Of a stretch of 64,000 nucleotides of DNA, positions 54,239-64,000 are shown in pieces (position 1 is the stretch's first letter; the number at the start of each line of letters is the position of its first letter). The translations under genes and the position numbers were made by a program. Source of the DNA: Rhabditoides inermis. Its lineage: Eukaryota > Nematoda > Chromadorea > Rhabditida > Rhabditidae. The notes beneath the pieces were generated by a model. It had not been told where the DNA came from. It did no database searches and saw only the letters and a list, made by a program, of their open reading frames with translations. The DNA is taken from NCBI GenBank assembly GCA_963966185.1, contig CAWZYM010000301.1:1-64000 (forward strand), in the 5' to 3' direction.

Positions 54239-54535
54239 GAAGAGAGAAGAGGGAGGGAGAAGAAGGGAGGGAGGGAGAGGGAAAGGGACGCAGGAGAGAA
54301 AGTGGGGGGGGGGGTAATATAGTCCTACGAATTAGCCAACGCCAAATATGTATGTTGTGTGCTGTGTGGTTATTCCCGACCGAGCCCATCAAAATATGAG
54401 TCTCAAAATACGGCGAAAATACGGTCAATCTATTACTCTAACGGCACATAGGCATGTCATCAGAACTCTGTAGCCAAATATAGATCGAGGGGAGAGAGGA
54501 AGAGGGAGTAGAGGGAAGAGAGAGAAGGTGAGAGA

Positions 54536-54579
<44 letters not shown>

Positions 54580-55491
54580 ATCCGATTTCAAGCCATTTGT
54601 TCCCCTCTGTCCCACCGTTGACTTCCTTGCCTTGTGCGGAAATTGCGATGCAACTCGACACCGCTTTCTGCCACCGGAAAGAATACTTGAACTCGAACCC
54701 GTCTGCGCCCTCTCGAAACACCACTGACTCTATGCACCGTCTGACCGCGGCACCAAGGATTTTAGTGTTTAAGAGTGGGGGGTCTCGGATTGCACAGATA
54801 GGGAGAGAGTGATAGAGGAGGGAAGATTGACCGGAACAGGAAAGTCGGTTTCATGCAAACAGAGGGCAGAGTACGACGAAAGAATGCGCGTGTTGGAAGA
54901 ACGCGAGATAACCAAGCAAGGCAAAAGAGGGATTTAGTCAGTGGGGCGAACACTTGAAAGTTGTTTGAAAGATGTGTTTCCTGCTCATGTAAGTACGTTG
55001 CACAAATTTGCGAATAACACCTAACGATAAGTATGCTTCATACATGGTGGTAGAGAAACTTGTTTGCAGGAAAGCAGGAAAGCGTACTAATGTGCAAAAC
55101 AACATGACGTCGTTTTGAGGTGAGCTGCTGTGCAAGCTGTACGTGATGGTACTGCATCTGGTGCCGTGCACGTCGGTCGGCATCCTGGTGTGCGTCTCCG
55201 TCGAGAAGTACATCGCCGTTCTCCATCCACTACTCGCACTCAAGATGCTCACCAACAAGTCAGTACGCTCGTTTATATGACTGTAATGAACACATTAGAG
55301 TAACAAGATTGGAGTCGTACCAATTGTTCTCACGATCAGCCGATAACAAAACAGAGTTCCTCTATTACGTCGTGCTGAGAGTGTCAGACATTCTCGTCTT
55401 CAAGTTTTCTTATCTTTTGTCTGTTTTAGTTGTTTGGCGTTATTTAACATGGGATGACGCACAAATGCGGCAATACGTACGAGTTACAATC

Positions 55492-55544
<53 letters not shown>

Positions 55545-57236
55545 CCTTCATTATCTCACTATCCCTTCCTCCCTTCATCTAAACAACAAGACAAAGCTAC
55601 CTACGAGTAGTAAATTGGATTAGTGTCACTGCTTCTTCGGAACTCGGCATTCCCCTATGTACATAGGTTGCTCAGGAAGGGCTTCAGTTTTCTTCGAAAA
55701 CATATCTATAATCTATATTAGCGCTAATGGACGCACACTTTCAATTTTTGCAAGTTTGATCTCCGAACATATAAACGCATTTGTTTTGTGAGCGTAGGGC
55801 GTTGGAGGCATAGGCAATCTCACACTCAACACTCGGACGCTCGCTGAATGTTCGTACTCATGCAAAATTAATGACCCAAGCCCAAGCCTCATAAAATATA
55901 CGTATTTCGGACTTTGTTTAGCCATTTCGTAGCTGTTTTGGCACGTCACAGTCGCTTTGGGGTCAGACACAGAGAAAAGCGCGGAGTCTGTTTTGCCACC
56001 ACTGGAACTACTCTTATTTTCTGACCAATAATTACTATAGAGAAAACTGATGATGACAGAAATCAATAATTTACTAATAGTTCAGAAAAAAACCGTGTAC
56101 TTCTTGAACGACTTTCGTCAGTAATATTGTAACCTAGCATTCAGCTGTGATTCTAAAATTGTGGGATGGTAGTGAACCCTACTGCTTTTTCGATGAACTG
56201 AGTCAATCATTGAGATAATTGCATGTGAAGTTGTTTTTATTCTGTGATCTCACTGAATCAATAACAATGTCAGGGTAAAAGGGTAAATTTATTAGATACG
56301 ATGAATAATAAAAGATACAAGTTTACAAACAACATATACAAGTTTATTGATAACACATGAGTATTACAATTTTGCAGCGTTCGCGTGGCGGCCACAGTGG
56401 GCACGTGGGGTGTGTCTCTGTTCATGAACTTCCCCTACTTCCACACTGCCAAGCTGTTCACTTTCGCATCCACAAGCGCCTGCGGACGCGCCGGAAAGTG
56501 GGTTTATTACTTCAAAATACAAAGTACTACAAATTGTTTTATATGTCATTACACACATTACACTTTCTCATTTTTTCAATAGTGATCATTACGGTACCAA
56601 AATGATACATGTCGTCATAGCAAAAAGGTTACGGACACGTGTTCGTTTCGCTACTCAAATAACACAGTGAAGTACAGAGACAATTAAGTTCTATATGATG
56701 TTCGATGACTGCGATTAAAAATAGGATAACTATATATGAAATACCGTGAACGGAAAGAAATGAAAAGTACATTACGCATCAGTGACGATTGAGGGATTAA
56801 TTTCCGGGAGAGAGATACGTTTCCATAATACGTTTCCCTCCGTTTGTTTCAGCACGCGCGCTCTCGTGTCGGCGTCTTTCATCGTGTGGTACGCACTTCC
56901 CCTTATCATACTCCTGTTCATCTACTCCCGCATTGGACTCGTGCTGTGGAAGGGAGGCCGCATGAGCCAGCGAGCATCCAGCGGCGGAAGTCAACGTGGG
57001 TGGTCCCCCAGTGGGTGGTCCCTTCGTGGGTGGTCGAAAGTCAAAACTGCCGGCAATGAGGCCCAGTTTGAATCTTGCGAAATTCTGTTTTATTGCTCTA
57101 AAATTGACAGTTTCCGTGAGAGTGAGAGAGACAAGGAAGGAAGTAGTCTGAAAAAGAGTCGAAAACATATGTTTATATGACGCGAAAACAACGCGTGTCT
57201 GGCTTTGTTTCGTGGGAAGGTCGCATGCTCTCACTG

Positions 57237-57303
<67 letters not shown>

Positions 57304-58917
57304 AGAATGAGAGAGAGGGTCAAACGGTCTGTGCTCTTTGCTTGCCAACTCTTATCCAATGAGCCTTGAAACGAGGGGGTCATTCCATTGCTCTCCCCTT
57401 CAATACCTATCGAATTACACCTTTGAAGAGAGGGAAAAGGTGAGGAGGAGAAAGGGAAAGAGAGGGAGAGAGAGAAAGAGAGACACGAATCAAACAATCA
57501 TTCTGTCTGCGTGGTTTTTTTTTGCGAAGGCATTTCAATTCGACCATTAGCAATTGAACACGCTTTGCGCATTGCGCGACGAACCCGAATAAGGGATTGG
57601 GGAAAGCCAAGTGTTCGGTTACTGGTTATTTAAGGAAGCCACAGCGTGTGCTTGCTCTCAATGATTAATGATGACGATGACGATGATGATGATGTTTTAC
57701 CACGATGAGTTTCCTAACGGAAATTGATGACGACAATGGATTTCCGAAAAAGCGAGTGTGCACTTGCACAGCAGATCTGCAGATCTACGAAATACGGTGA
57801 TTAAAAAACTCCGATTCCAGATTCCAACCACGGTGCGGGCACGTGGCAGATGTCGAGTGGACGAGTGGTGGTCTACAAGAAAGAGAGCCTCCTGCAGGTG
57901 AAATGGATGGGCGATAGAATTTAGTACACCACTTGCAGTAGAGTACTAGATGTTATGGTTCTAGAAAACCAGCAATGAGTATTCTGGCTGATAAATCAAT
58001 ATTATGCAATCAATAAATCGATATCAGGTTCCGGACGAGCAGGCGCAGAAGAAGCGCAAGGAGGTGAGCGAGTCGCGTCGAAGGGTGAGTGTATCAATCA
58101 ATAGATCGATAAATCGATTTAGCCCATCATTCAGGTGATCCGGCTGCTGATCGCAGTGGTCTTATCGTTCGCTATCCTCACACTCCCCCACCACGCGAGG
58201 CTCCTGCACTCGGTGGGTAAACAAGTAAACAAGTAAACAAGTAAACAAACAAGTAAACAAACAAGTGAACAAACAAGTAAACACACTTGTTTTCAGATGT
58301 GGTCGACTTCCGTTCATTGCGCGTCTTCGTGGACCGCTCTCCTGCAGCCTCTTTCCTATATCACCCTGTTCATTTCGTCTTCCATGAACCCCTTCTTGTA
58401 TGCCTTCCTCTCACTTCGATTCCGAGAAGCCGTCAAGGACATCCTATCATGCAGGTGAGACGCTGGTCCTTCTGGTCTACTTTGGTCCTTTCGCGTCCTG
58501 CGAGCGAGTGTCTATACCGCTCCGCTCTTTCGCGCCTTTCTCCCTTTGTTCCTCTGTAACCCTTCCCCTATTTCCTTCCGTCTAGATTCGCCGCCTCTCG
58601 ACCGGGCTTCACTAAACTCACTAAACCGTAAGGTCCTGCATCCCTCTCTCCTATCGGCGTGTGTGCCTGCTATCCATATGTCCCTGGCTGTCCCTGCATG
58701 GCTTTACAAAGAGAATACATACAGATGTAGAGTGAGTGTTGTCTGGGTGACTGACTGTATGTCTTGCAGATGGCGTGGTCGTTCCCGCTCGGCGACCCGT
58801 TCCAGTCGCACGCGGACCCTCGTCTCGGATGTGCCGAGTGACCACTCGCGGACCCCTTCCCCCGCCCCGCCTGCCTTTCGGATGCAAGTACTCAGGGAGA
58901 GGGAGGGCACTGTGTAG
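51991..58917 (+). CDS. Rhodopsin-family peptide-type GPCR
   Basis: About 470 residues in about 12 exons, with start [22 protein letters not shown]1 spans [20 protein letters not shown], with the conserved Asn in GN. TM2 has [13 protein letters not shown]. The TM3 entrance has the disulphide Cys ([19 protein letters not shown]) and ends [12 protein letters not shown], with EKY in place of DRY. TM4 is [20 protein letters not shown] and TM5 [22 protein letters not shown]6 is [20 protein letters not shown], lacking the CWxP tryptophan. TM7 contains [20 protein letters not shown]. An Arg/Ser-rich tail ends LREREGTV. The pattern is that of neuropeptide receptors (class A); the ligand cannot be told. 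Introns carry GA/CT tracts, an (AAACAAGT)n run at 58205-58285 and the second copy of the 268-bp MITE. Confidence 0.88.
52076..52153. repeat. (GA)n tract in GPCR first intron
   Basis: A GA repeat that ends directly at the acceptor: the last GAG is followed by the exon GTTCCAGAGGACGAG. Here the purine run replaces the usual pyrimidine tract. Similar GA runs lie at 54204-54300, 54530-54577 and 57238-57300, and a CT run at 55496-55541. Confidence 0.85.
52952..53219 (+). mobile_element. 268-bp MITE, copy 2, in GPCR intron
   Basis: Apparently identical to 48461-48728 and in the same orientation. It lies in the roughly 1.5-kb second intron of the GPCR gene, where it adds about one sixth of the intron length. 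Confidence 0.87.
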
Positions 58918-59269
58918 ATACATAGAGTGAGTGTTGTCTGGGTGACATCGTGTTCCACATATCACACTTCATTCATCGTGCTGAGTGACCGAGACGGCAT
59001 TGTAGACACAGACCATTGTTTCACATGTCATTATCGACATTCGGATGGTGTATAGACTATAACTATAGTGCAAAGTTGATACGGGTTGTACAGTACTACT
59101 TTTGTTTTGAACTCGGTGATTTTGTGATGATTTTCGATAAACGTTTATGTTCGTTGGATTTTGGTTGTTTTGAATGCGGTGACGGCAAATGTGTGAGCAG
59201 CCACGCGGGTCAGCTTGGCTGAAAAACTGTGTTTTTTTTATAAAAGTAATTTTTTTATTCAATATCATT
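58918..59269. other. Spacer between convergent receptor genes
   Basis: The 3' flanks of the plus-strand GPCR and the minus-strand chemoreceptor. The sequence AGAGTGAGTGTTGTCTGGGT from the last GPCR intron (58730) recurs at 58925, a short local duplication. No exon is seen. Confidence 0.5.
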
Positions 59270-60698
59270 TCAGAAGTAACAAAATACAAAACTCACGTTT
59301 TCGTCCCAAACAGCGCCGAATGACGTCTGAAAAACAGATTTTTTTTTATTATGTTAGTACTACTTACTCCAGATTCTTACGCGAAATGGTTGGGTCATGA
59401 ATATAATGAGAAGAGTGCTGAATCCAGAATGGCAAGCATAGACCACGAACATTGACTCGCATAATACTGTAAAAAGTAATAACATTACCTAAAATAACAA
59501 TATGATAAGTAGTTATACTTACTTTGAACATAGGGTCCGCTGACTTGGAATAGAATCACACCGCATATAATAGCGTACGGGAATATGAAAAACAGTGCAG
59601 GAATTGTCAGCTGGAAATTTATTTGACCTCATATTTTCCGACGTAGTCTGTCTGGGATCAAATGAAAGGGTTTTGCACCTGCGAAATGAGTCCCATTGTG
59701 TTTTTGAGAAATGCCGTGTAAGTTGATCGACTCATGCGATTTTTCCGAGCGAGTAACACCTGGATTTCATTTTTATAGGTGTTTCATAAGTGTTTCATGA
59801 GACTATAGTCAGATAACGAGACTGTTTTGTTCAAGTTCAAAACAATGCACCATACACAACTCACTCGAAAAATGTCGAAAGTAGCCAGTGCGTGAATGAT
59901 TGCAGCCAGTATTCCAACTTCCAGGAAGCATGCGCAGAAAATATAGACATAGAAATTTCGAAAAGTGTAAACATCGAAGTTTGGAATGGTGAGCATTTCG
60001 ATGCATTGCGGATAGTCCTGAACAAAAAATTATACGAGTTAATTCGATTTTCTGACCTGTTCAACAATAGTTCTCATGTATTCTCGCGATGTGATAGCCA
60101 GTCCAAAACCAATTGGCGCTGGAACAACAAGTAACAGGGTCAAAATGACATAGAAAACTAATTTCTGAAATAAGATCAATTTCACACGAATGAAGACTTG
60201 AGACGTGCCTTGTATACGTTTTCGAGCTTGTAGCTCACACCCTCGAATAGAATAGACTGATGTTTGTAGACTACAGCAAGGGTCATGGAATAAATTTGAT
60301 AGCCCATAAGGAAAAGAAGTTGTTGCTTCAAAAGGCACGTTTTCAGATAGATTCACAGAAACACTCACAAAAAGTGAACTCGTAGAAACACCAAAGAATT
60401 TCCACAGCAGTCCTATAGTATATCCTCCGATCATTGGCATTGCGGGCACAGGAACAAAGAGAAAACTGAGATGGATTTGAACAATCAAATCAGTCATCTC
60501 AATCAATTGATTGTCATTTCATCAAGTATTTTTCTTGTTTACCTGTAAATTCAGTAGAAAGTGTTTATATGTCGTAATATATGTTCCACTCGCTGTGGCA
60601 ATCATATATATTCCTAACAAGTTTAGTAAGACTCCTATTATTCCAGTCAGTGTCATAACATGGAAATAGTAGGGAGAGGGTTGGAGGGACACTGTCAT
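59270..60698 (-). CDS. Srh/Sri-type seven-transmembrane chemoreceptor
   Basis: About 320 residues in about eight exons; start MTVSLQPSPYYFHVMTLTGI at 60698. TM1 is GVLLNLLGIYMI with a following HFLLNLQ, then IHLSFLFVPVPAMPMIGGYT and GLLWKFFGVST, the characteristic start of Srh/Sri receptors. Next are LFLMGYQIYSMTLAVVYKHQ with SILFEGV, LVFYVILTLLLVVPAPIGFG, an extracellular loop with DYPQCIEML, NFYVYIFCACFLEVGILAAI and a loop VLLARKNRMSRSTYTAFLKN. TM6 is LTIPALFFIFPYAIICGVIL and TM7 FVVYACHSGFSTLLIIFMTQ with PFR. These receptors detect environmental chemicals in nematode sensory neurons. One donor appears to be GC (near 60209). The last exon frame is unsettled, so the 3' end is approximate. 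Confidence 0.82.
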
Positions 60699-61241
60699 TT
60701 CCTCAGTGCAGAAGAAAGCAAACGAGGATACTCGAAAAGAACACCGCTCTATACCGAGCATCGACCATCTACAATGAGTGAAATGAGAGACTACTTTTAA
60801 AATGGTGAATTGAGTTGCGAAGACCAAATGATAACCGATCATTGAGATTGCATAGATACAGGTGGGGCTAATTTGCAGGTGGTTTTGTAAATTGCAATTA
60901 GATTGAAATACCATAGTTGTTTAGGAATAAGGATTGAAAAACGTCGTCAAGGTTACTGTCTGAAGTAAAGTTCACATTTCTTTGTCAGTGTGCTTCGAGA
61001 AGAACAAAAAAGAAAATGTCTTCACATGTGTTCGCAGTAAAGAATGCTGAAGATTCATATTTTAAACTTGATTATCTCATTCATAATCAGCAAATATTAT
61101 AATTTCACAAATACCAGTTTATAGTGTGCACAATTCGAGTGTTGTAAGTGGTAAAGCGTGTAATGGAAACGAGTGAACGAGAATTCAAATGATCTAAGTT
61201 GTAATGGGCGGTGACGTGGACAGATGACGTGCGTGGTGCTT
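60699..61241. other. Spacer between chemoreceptor and SH2 genes
   Basis: The likely promoter of the minus-strand chemoreceptor and the 3' flank of the SH2-type gene. A longer frame continues upstream of the chosen chemoreceptor ATG to 60914, but it lacks family similarity. No other exon is seen. Confidence 0.5.
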
Positions 61242-61463
61242 CTAGTTGGCGGGGAAGATGTCAGTGACGACGCCAGTCATACGAGAGACGGTAGCGTAGA
61301 TGCTGCGAAAATGTCAAGTTATTTCATCGCTACCGAAAATGGGCACAAGAGTTCTGTTAGAAAATAGAGAGGAGAAAGAAGGTAAGAGAGAAGAAAAGAG
61401 AAAGAGAGAAGTGAAAGGAGGGAAGAGGGAAAAGAAAGGAGGAAGGAGAGAGAGAGTGAGAGT

Positions 61464-61501
<38 letters not shown>

Positions 61502-62923
61502 GAGACCCCGTACCTGTAGAACTTGACGAGAGCGGCGATGGATGAGAACCGCATGGGTTCATCGTCGCACTCCACCCTGAACATCCGATCCGACGACTGC
61601 TCCCGACGGATGCGCAGGTGCCTGCAATGAGCATCCCTTTCCTATCACTGCTTCTTCCTTTCAGTTTAAAAAATATTTCAGTTCTCATCAAAATCAAATC
61701 GAGATTGGCATGTACTACAGAAACACCATGGAGGATTTCCTGTTGTGTAGAAAAGGTGGTTGTTGACTTTCCCTGACCTGACGACATGGTCGACTCCCCT
61801 GTACACGAGGAACAGCTTGAGCTGCGCCTTCACAGGCCTCTCGTCCCCGCCTGCGATCCGCGCGCGCGAACCCTCCAGGTCCAGGGGCAGCTGGTGGTAC
61901 ACACGGAACATCCTAGCACGGGTAGGTATACGGTAGTTTGTTTGGTATACGGTAGTGTACCGTACCCCGGTCGCATGACGTCCTTCTCGGCGTCGGCGCG
62001 CAGCTGAACACCCAGGTAGACGGCAGAGAGGGCCGCCGGGTCGCCCACGCGCTCCCTGCGAGGGAGACAGTTAGGTATACGGTATCATAACATACTCTAC
62101 AGAAATCAAGAACAGGTATACGGTATCTCATTCTCCGTACTTTATGTCCTTTCCAGTGTCGCCGGCCTTTCCGCGTTCGTCTTCGGAGACGATCTTGAAG
62201 TGGGAGAGACACGACTCGGAGCTCTTGGGAGTCGCTCCCCTCTCACCGTCACCGCCAATCATCGTGTACGCCTCCTCCTGGGGATACTGTAGGTGTACGG
62301 TACATGGTATACGGTACCCACCTGGTTCTGCTGGCTGTACTGCACAAGAGTGTGCTGCTGGGGAGGAGGAGGAGGAGGAGGGGGAGCAGGCTGCTCCTTC
62401 TGCTCCTTCTTCGGCTTGACAGCAATCAGCACGGTGCTCGTCTTCTTCTTGTGACGCTTCTTCGAACTCTTCTCCCTGAATCAGGCGTGGTGAGGGAGTT
62501 ACGGTAGGGTACAGTACCCGTCGCCCATCTGCCGCCACTCGGATAGCGAGGCCTCCTTGCGGTTGAACTTTCCGTTAGTAGCTGTGGGAGGGGGTACGGG
62601 GTGAGCCATCGCCTGAAAAAAAAACAAAGTTTCTAAAACCGACTAATAGAATGATTTGACTACGATTGAAAGCTGTTTGTACTTTCTGATGTGCAGTGTA
62701 GATACTGCAGTGTGCTCCTCCGTGCATGCAACATCCAGCAGAAGACTTTCCCTTGCCCTGTCCCTGTTTCTGATGGTTCTTCTGATTTCTGCGACTCCTC
62801 CGCTCCTCCTTCTTCTGCTCCTTCTCGTCCAGCTGGCTGATCACGTACGCAGAAGACTCGGGGTCTTCTGCAACGACACATTTGTCGAGGAGGAAGGAAC
62901 GAACACTATATACCTTGAGTCAT
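61242..62923 (-). CDS. Protein with divergent C-terminal SH2-like domain
   Basis: About 325 residues in nine exons. The ATG at 62923 gives MTQEDPESSAYVISQLDEKE, with the codon for E5 split by an intron. A Lys/Arg-rich region (KKEERRSRRNQKNHQKQGQG) is followed by CCMHGGAHC, a basic stretch SSKKRHKKKTSTVLIAVKPK and eight prolines. The last 130 residues resemble an SH2 domain: YLGVQLRADAEKD, GMFRVYHQLP, AQLKLFLVYRGVDHVV, HLRIRREQSSDRMFRVECDD and RFSSIAALVKFY. The usual FLVR motif is FRVY, so the invariant phosphotyrosine-binding Arg seems displaced. It ends GVVTDIFPAN. It may be an adaptor that binds proline-directed or phospho-partners, but this is inference. Introns are very short and share a TACCGTA motif. 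Confidence 0.68.
61383..61500. repeat. (GA)n tract in SH2-gene intron
   Basis: A GA/GGA-rich tract filling the intron between the last two exons of the SH2-type gene, reading CT on the coding strand. Confidence 0.85.
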
Positions 62924-63615
62924 GTTCGGCCGAACCGTCCGCTGCGAGCGCGGGTGATCGAATGAAACAAACTCGCAACTAAACAAACCGTGAACAACGT
63001 CTTTTCATCTAAATGCCATGATAATTTCTCGTGCATGTTAAGATAAACAATTTGAAGGTTTACCGTCTTGCTCCTGCTCTTGCGCTGCTCGGTAGTGTAA
63101 CATTGTCGTGCATGCTATAGTGTTGCACGAACGCGCACAATATGTGATAGCAATAAACAACAACGCGACAATCGACTCTTTCTCTCTTTCTCTTTCTCGC
63201 CCCGCAGCTTCGATTCTTGTTCTGCTGTGTGTGGCGTGCAGTTCTCGCATCTCTCGCATCGTCTATCGATCCCCGCCCTTGTATAGCATATACTCATCTA
63301 CTAGTAACACCGCGCCAGCAAACAGTCGTCAAATCGCATCGCCACCCCTTTTGGTTTGATCATCACTCGCCCGCCGCTCGCGGTTGCATTTCGAATTCAC
63401 TTTTCGCCTTCATTTTCCGGTGATTCATCTTTTCGTGACATATTTATCGCCGCCGTTTTTCGTCGCCCGTAATGTTATCTTGTCTTATAGATTACCCGCT
63501 AGCGCACCCCGCACGCATCGCTCGCTGTTGCGCGGCTCTTGATTGTGAGGTGAGCCGTTTTATATAATTTAATTTTTTGTCTTTTATTTCTATAATATAT
63601 AATAATAAACATAGT
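62924..63615. other. Divergent promoter region
   Basis: Separates the minus-strand SH2-type gene from the plus-strand gene at the right edge. A short (CT)n patch occurs at 63178-63199. The segment just before 63616 is AT-rich. No exon is supported. Confidence 0.5.
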
Positions 63616-64000
63616 ATGTCGCCGGCGCGTGTGTTCTCGTCGGTGGCGCGGCGGGCGATGGCGCCCCGCACTCTCCTCGTACTCGCCGCCCTCACATTCG
63701 GATACTACATGTTCCACCAGACACCGCACAGGTATCATCCATTCCGTTGTTATCATTGATTGTGTTATCACGTTGATTGTCATTTCGAAACAATTCAATT
63801 AATGTCTCTTTATTACAGTGAATCGTTTTCGCAACTGCCCCGTGACATTCTGTCCGTGCCCGCCAGTCAGGTGCAGCAGAAGAGCGAGCTGGATGGAGAG
63901 GGAAAGTGGGTTATCGATTTATGGGTCGATTATTGATTGATTGCTTTCAGGCTGGTCTCCTCGTTGCAACTGGGCGAGCTGTCGCAACCTATGGCGGAGA
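63616..64000 (+). CDS. Single-pass membrane protein, 5' end only
   Basis: The first three exons of a gene cut by the window edge. The start is MSPARVFSSVARRAMAPRTL, followed by a hydrophobic segment LLVLAALTFGYYMF at about residues 20-33. The basic N-terminus and single span suggest a type II (signal-anchor) protein, such as a Golgi enzyme. Continuing exons read SFSQLPRDILSVPASQVQQK and KLVSSLQLGELSQPMAE, a likely stem region. All three junctions are in phase. The catalytic part, if any, lies beyond the window, so the family is unknown. Confidence 0.7.

Noticed and set aside
58205..58285. CRISPR-like array
   Set aside because: The units are contiguous 8-12 bp repeats without spacers, inside a nematode intron.

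Overview
The window looks like nuclear DNA from a free-living chromadorean nematode. Genes are split into many short exons with GT-AG introns, often 35-100 bp, on both strands. Recognisable families include a peroxisomal MaoC-type hydratase, an SCP-2 lipid carrier, a ZNF598-type ubiquitin ligase, a nematode chemoreceptor of the Srh/Sri type, an SH2-domain protein and secreted Kunitz-like/Lustrin-like cysteine-rich proteins. A diplogastrid such as Pristionchus would fit, but I cannot fix the genus. Introns and spacers are full of (GA/CT)n tracts, so most long Ser-Leu, Arg-Glu or Pro-Ser reading frames are artefacts. All gene models were spliced by eye using splice signals and phase, and should be read as models.

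Left part (1-9.6 kb): a five-exon unknown gene (-), a single-pass membrane protein (-), then a peroxisomal hydratase and an SCP-2 protein (both +). These last two carry the hydratase and SCP-2 modules that vertebrates fuse into one multifunctional enzyme, and both end in a likely peroxisome signal (SSL, AKL).

Middle-left (9.9-23.5 kb): a cluster of secreted cysteine-rich genes broken up by mobile DNA. One copy is split by a DNA transposon that itself carries an inserted non-LTR retrotransposon. Two further copies lie in the arms of a large inverted duplication (about 16.63-19.95 and 21.05-23.47 kb) around an intact-looking relative. The arms have different lesions, and one holds a 942-bp element absent from the other. 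Each arm also carries a second, tail-to-tail gene whose stop codon shares a CTAG with the first.

Middle (23.8-44.4 kb): a second two-ORF non-LTR retrotransposon with a 7-nt frameshifting duplication, a ZNF598-type gene whose largest intron holds a foldback element, an RGG-rich protein gene of unknown function, and a small secreted-protein gene.

Right part (44.4-64 kb): a repeat-rich spacer with several MITEs, a rhodopsin-family peptide-type GPCR, an Srh/Sri-type chemoreceptor, an SH2-like protein whose introns are built from a TACCGTATACC motif, and the 5' end of a single-pass membrane protein gene cut by the window edge. The clearest new observations concern the mobile elements (at least six small families with readable termini and target duplications), the inverted duplication, and the motif-built introns.
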